The notes under the pieces were generated by a model, which saw only the letters and a list, made by a program, of their open reading frames with translations, searched no databases and had not been told where the DNA came from. The position numbers and the translations under genes were made by a program. From contig JBHZQV010000024.1 in the NCBI GenBank assembly GCA_042867185.1, positions 10,858-74,857 on the forward strand: a stretch of 64,000 nucleotides of DNA. Reading direction: 5' to 3'. How positions within the stretch are numbered: position 1 is the first letter of the stretch; each line of letters starts with the position of its first letter. Shown here one piece after another: positions 60,921 to 64,000 of the stretch. The DNA is from Xylophilus sp042867185 (GTDB taxonomy: Bacteria; Pseudomonadota; Gammaproteobacteria; Burkholderiales; Burkholderiaceae_C).

Positions 60921-63599
60921 ATGTCAAAAGACAATTTGCAATTGAACCCAGCAAGCGAAGAGCTTGAGAAACACACCCCAATGATGGCCCAGTACCTCGG
61001 CCTCAAGAAAGACTTCCCCACCACCCTGCTCTTTTACCGCATGGGGGATTTCTACGAGCTGTTCTGGGAAGACGCCGAAAAAGCCGCGCGGCTGCTCGAC
61101 ATCACCCTCACCCGGCGCGGCCAGTCGGCGGGGCATCCGGTGGCGATGTGCGGCGTGCCCTTCCATGCGATGGAGGGCTACCTCGGCAAGCTGATCCGGC
61201 TGGGCGAATCGGTGGCGATCTGCGAGCAGGTGGGCGAGGTGGGCGCGTCGAAGGGGCCGGTGGAGCGCAAGGTGGTGCGGGTGGTGACGCCCGGCACCCT
61301 GACCGATGCCGAGCTGCTGGGCGACAAGTCCGAATCGGTGCTGCTGGCGGTGCACCACGGGCTGCGCAACACCATCGGGCTGGCCTGGCTCTCGGTCACC
61401 CAGGGCGAGATGCAGCTGGCCGAATGCACGCCCGATGCGCTCGAGAGCTGGCTGGCGCGCATCGCGCCGAGCGAGCTGCTCTACAGCGCCGATGCGGCCA
61501 GCGCCATCGCGCAGCGGCTGCAGGCCCTGCGGCGCAACACGCCCTACGCGCTGACGGCCCGGCCCGAATGGCAGTTCGACGCCACCCTGGGCCAGAACCG
61601 GCTGCTGGAGCAGCTGGGCGCGAGCAGCCTCTCGGCCTGGAGCGCCGACACCCTGGCCCATGCGCACGCCGCCGCCGCCGCGCTGCTGGCCTTCGCCGAG
61701 CACACCCAGGGCCGGGCGCTGTCGCATGTCAAGACGCTGCGGGTGCAGCGCGACGACGAGCTGATCGAGCTGCCGACCCTCACCCGCCGCAACCTGGAGC
61801 TGGTGAAGACGCTGCGCGGCGAGGACGCGCCCACGCTGTTCTCGCTGCTGGATACCTGCATGACCGCGATGGGCAGCCGGGCGCTGCGCAGCTGGCTACT
61901 GGAGCCGCAGCGCGAGCGCCGCCAGGCCCAGCGCCGGCTGGACGCCATCGGCGCGCTGCGCGGCCCGCACGGCAACGGCCCGTTCGGCCGGCTGCGCGAG
62001 CAACTGAAGGGCACCAGCGACGTGGAACGGATCAGCGCCCGCACCGCGCTGCGCCAGGTGCGGCCCCGCGAGCTGGTCGCGCTCGGCCATTCGCTACAAA
62101 AATCAGAGCGTCTGATCGAAGCACTGAGCGGGCTGGCGGCACTTTTCGACCAGATTTCCGAGGATCTGCACCCGCCGGCCGAGGCGATCGACCTGCTGCA
62201 GCGCGCCCTGCTGCCCGAGCCGGCCGCCCTGGTCCGCGACGGCGGGGTGATCGCCACCGGCTTCGACGCCGAGCTCGACGAGCTGCGGGCGATCCAGGAG
62301 AACTGCGACGGCTTTTTGCTGGACCTGGAAACCCGCGAGAAGGCCCGCACCGGCATCGCCAACCTGCGGGTGCAGTTCAACCGGGTGCACGGCTTCTACA
62401 TCGAGGTGACCACCGGCCAGCTCGACAAGGTGCCGGGCGACTACCGCCGCCGCCAGACGCTGAAGAACGCCGAGCGCTTCATCACGCCCGAACTCAAGGC
62501 CTTCGAGGACAAGGCGCTCTCCGCGCAAGACCGGGCCCTCGCGCGCGAGAAATTTTTGTACGAGCAGGTGCTCGATGCGCTGCAGCCCCATGTGCCGGCC
62601 CTCGGCCGGGCGGCCAAGGCGCTGGCGACGGTCGATGCGCTCTGCGCGCTGGCCGAGCGCTCCCTCACGCTGGGCTGGTGCCCGCCCAGCTTCGCCAAGG
62701 AGCCCTGCATCGAGATCGAGGCCGGCCGCCATCCGGTGGTCGAGGCGCGGCTGGCCGAAGGCTACGGCGCGCCGGGGGGCGCCGGCAACTTCATCGCCAA
62801 CGACACCCGCCTGGGCGCCCGGCAGCGGATGCAGGTGATCACCGGCCCCAACATGGGCGGCAAATCGACCTACATGCGGCAGGTGGCGCTGATCGTGCTG
62901 CTGGCCTCGGTGGGCAGCTACGTGCCGGCCACCCACTGCCGGCTGGGGCCGATCGACGCGATCCACACCCGCATCGGCGCGGCCGACGACCTGGCCAACG
63001 CCCAGTCGACCTTCATGCTGGAGATGACCGAGGCGGCCCAGATCCTGCACACCGCCACCCCGCACAGCCTGGTGCTGATGGACGAGATCGGCCGCGGCAC
63101 CAGCACCTTCGACGGCCTGGCGCTGGCGGCCGGCATCGCGGCGCACCTGCACGACAAGGCGCAGTGCTTCACCCTGTTCGCGACCCACTATTTCGAGCTG
63201 ACCGAGTTCCCGGCGCAGCACCACGGCGCGATCAACGTGCATGTGAGCGCGGCCGAGACGCCGGGCAGCCCCAAGGGCGGCGGCGGCATCGTCTTCCTGC
63301 ACGAGATCCAGCCGGGGCCGGCCAGCCGCAGCTACGGCATCCAGGTGGCGCGGCTCGCGGGCATGCCGTCGATCGTGCTGCAGCATGCGCGGCAGGCGCT
63401 GGCGGCGCTGGAAGAAAAGGCCACCGCCGGGCAGGTGCAGGTCGATCTGTTCGCGGCGCCGCCCGACCTGCCGGAGAGTGCGGCGATGGATGCGCTGGAA
63501 ACCGCGCTGCACGGGATCGACCCGGATGCGCTGAGCCCGCGGGAGGCGCTGGAGGCGCTGTACCGGTTGAAGAAGATCGCGGTGCGGGAGCATCGCTGA
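60921..63599 (+). CDS. mutS: DNA mismatch repair protein MutS
   Basis: 892-aa mismatch-recognition ATPase. The N-terminal clamp motif FYRMGDFYELFWEDAEKAAR contains the mismatch-reading Phe-x-Glu (DFYELF). The Walker A is TGPNMGGKSTYMRQVALIVL, Walker B LVLMDEIGRGTSTFDG, and the C-terminal helix-turn-helix ends PREALEALYRLKKIAVREHR. The ATG at 60921 is chosen; a TTG precedes it by one codon. A degenerate repeat copy (62093-62150) lies in frame in the lever region. GC content returns to about 69% here, marking the end of the accessory island. Confidence 0.97.
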   Translation: MSKDNLQLNPASEELEKHTPMMAQYLGLKKDFPTTLLFYRMGDFYELFWEDAEKAARLLDITLTRRGQSAGHPVAMCGVPFHAMEGYLGKLIRLGESVAICEQVGEVGASKGPVERKVVRVVTPGTLTDAELLGDKSESVLLAVHHGLRNTIGLAWLSVTQGEMQLAECTPDALESWLARIAPSELLYSADAASAIAQRLQALRRNTPYALTARPEWQFDATLGQNRLLEQLGASSLSAWSADTLAHAHAAAAALLAFAEHTQGRALSHVKTLRVQRDDELIELPTLTRRNLELVKTLRGEDAPTLFSLLDTCMTAMGSRALRSWLLEPQRERRQAQRRLDAIGALRGPHGNGPFGRLREQLKGTSDVERISARTALRQVRPRELVALGHSLQKSERLIEALSGLAALFDQISEDLHPPAEAIDLLQRALLPEPAALVRDGGVIATGFDAELDELRAIQENCDGFLLDLETREKARTGIANLRVQFNRVHGFYIEVTTGQLDKVPGDYRRRQTLKNAERFITPELKAFEDKALSAQDRALAREKFLYEQVLDALQPHVPALGRAAKALATVDALCALAERSLTLGWCPPSFAKEPCIEIEAGRHPVVEARLAEGYGAPGGAGNFIANDTRLGARQRMQVITGPNMGGKSTYMRQVALIVLLASVGSYVPATHCRLGPIDAIHTRIGAADDLANAQSTFMLEMTEAAQILHTATPHSLVLMDEIGRGTSTFDGLALAAGIAAHLHDKAQCFTLFATHYFELTEFPAQHHGAINVHVSAAETPGSPKGGGGIVFLHEIQPGPASRSYGIQVARLAGMPSIVLQHARQALAALEEKATAGQVQVDLFAAPPDLPESAAMDALETALHGIDPDALSPREALEALYRLKKIAVREHR
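62093..62150 (+). repeat. Very degenerate GCTA-headed repeat copy inside mutS
   Basis: GCTACAAAAATCAGAGCG at 62093-62110 followed by an AAGCACTGAGCGGGCTG arm and a CACTTTTCG tail has the order of elements of the GCTA...TAGC family, but the second TAGC is lost. Encoded residues: LQKSERLIEALSGLAALF. Weakest copy listed. Confidence 0.3.
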
Positions 63600-63630
63600 G
63601 GTTTTGTTTTGTTGTGGCTCTGGCTGCGAG

Positions 63631-63672
63631 CCGGGGCCGGGGCCGGGGCCGGGGTCGGGGTCGGGGTCGGGG
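63631..63672 (+). repeat. Hexanucleotide tandem repeat (CCGGGG)4(TCGGGG)3
   Basis: Seven perfect 6-base units, the last three with C to T at the first base. It starts 31 bp after the mutS stop. Four or more G4 runs on one strand can form a G-quadruplex. The region is a likely slippage hotspot. Confidence 0.95.
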
Positions 63673-63697
63673 ACCGTAGTGTCTTGTTGTGAGGCCG

Positions 63698-63777
63698 GCG
63701 CGGGTGGGGCGGGAGCCCGCCGCTCATACGCCCTACGGGCTTTTTGAAATCGCGGCGGACTCCCGCCCCACCCACGC
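63698..63777 (-). repeat. Structured hairpin element, copy 1 (minus orientation)
   Basis: The 26-bp stem 63752-63777 with 63698-63723 contains two G-U wobbles when read on the minus strand. The 28-base loop contains its own small stem GCCC-GTA-GGGC (63730-63740) and ends in GTATGA. See copy 2 at 63922 for the covariation. Confidence 0.8.
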
Positions 63778-63921
63778 CTCCGCTGATCTAACAGCGCCGG
63801 CGTTGCACGCGTCGGCTCGTGGACAGCCCCCGTTACCTGCCGTTATGGCTGGTGCGCCAGGCAGGGCCTCCCCAGGCCAGAAAATCCACCTCCCATCACC
63901 CGCGCTTCGACGAAAAGCGGG

Positions 63922-63991
63922 AGCGGGGTGGACGTCGGGGGCGATTTCAAAGAGTCCGTAGGACGTATGAGCCCCCGGCGTCCACCCCGCT
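63922..63991 (+). repeat. Structured hairpin element, copy 2 (plus orientation)
   Basis: The 21-bp stem 63922-63942 with 63971-63991 contains one G-U wobble, at the same distance (7 bases) from the loop as in copy 1. The 28-base loop GATTTCAAAGA..GTATGA differs from copy 1 only where the inner stem changes GTCC/GGAC to GCCC/GGGC, and at one A/G. The remaining 9 bases of the window are mostly C. No gene is seen between 63600 and 64000. Confidence 0.8.
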
Positions 63992-64000
63992 ACCCCCCCC

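Overview
The window is high-GC chromosomal DNA from a betaproteobacterium of the order Burkholderiales, most likely family Comamonadaceae (Variovorax/Xylophilus/Acidovorax-like). The basis is protein content, the unbroken order rpsB-tsf-pyrH-frr-uppS-cdsA-dxr-rseP-bamA-skp-lpxD-fabZ-lpxA-lpxB-rnhB, PHB-cycle proteins (PhaR, phasin), and several degenerate copies of a GCTA...TAGC-headed repeat that I recall as typical of this family. No rRNA, CRISPR array, transposase or prophage module was found. There is one tRNA, Leu(CAG).

Layout. 1-15.0 kb (minus strand): translation genes (S2, EF-Ts, UMP kinase, RRF) running into the envelope cluster for undecaprenyl-PP, CDP-diacylglycerol, isoprenoids, RseP, BamA, Skp and lipid A, many with 1-4 base overlaps. 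15.1-27.5 kb: mixed housekeeping genes: a DadA-like oxidoreductase, NAD(P)HX repair, an SDR, RNase R divergent from tRNA-Leu, RimO, PhaR, and an FtsX-type permease coupled to an AttH/CrtC-like protein. 27.5-32.3 kb (minus): a complete branched-chain amino acid ABC transporter whose LivF has Arg in place of the Walker A Lys. 32.7-36 kb: CsbD, a Cys-repeat periplasmic protein, and EgtB-EgtD (ergothioneine). 36.1-41.3 kb (minus): marR-nodT-emrA-emrB efflux operon with an operator-like palindrome inside its promoter. 41.4-52.6 kb: phasin, SDR, PmbA, DarP, Mog, CysE, TrmJ, SuhB, FUSC transporter, MscS channel.

52.5-60.9 kb is the accessory region. It holds a recent tandem duplication (about 665 bp per unit) of an XRE regulator gene with a 9+9 palindrome in front, small genes of unknown function, and a stretch with a consensus DnaA box. 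It continues with a lower-GC defence cassette: a C5-cytosine DNA methyltransferase divergent from a small XRE regulator, a GHKL ATPase fused to a PD-(D/E)XK nuclease, and a GIY-YIG nuclease with a C-terminal extension. One operator-like palindrome, TGATTCA-N5-TGAATC(A/T), occurs at the methyltransferase start and again inside the regulator gene, which suggests controller-type regulation. This cassette is the best candidate for an unusual restriction/antiphage system in the window.

60.9-64 kb: mutS, then a CCGGGG/TCGGGG hexamer tract. Two copies of a 70-80 nt hairpin element follow in opposite orientation. They share a 28-nt loop, but their stems differ in sequence while keeping pairing, including a wobble at the same position. 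That is strong evidence of a structured, probably undescribed, repeat.
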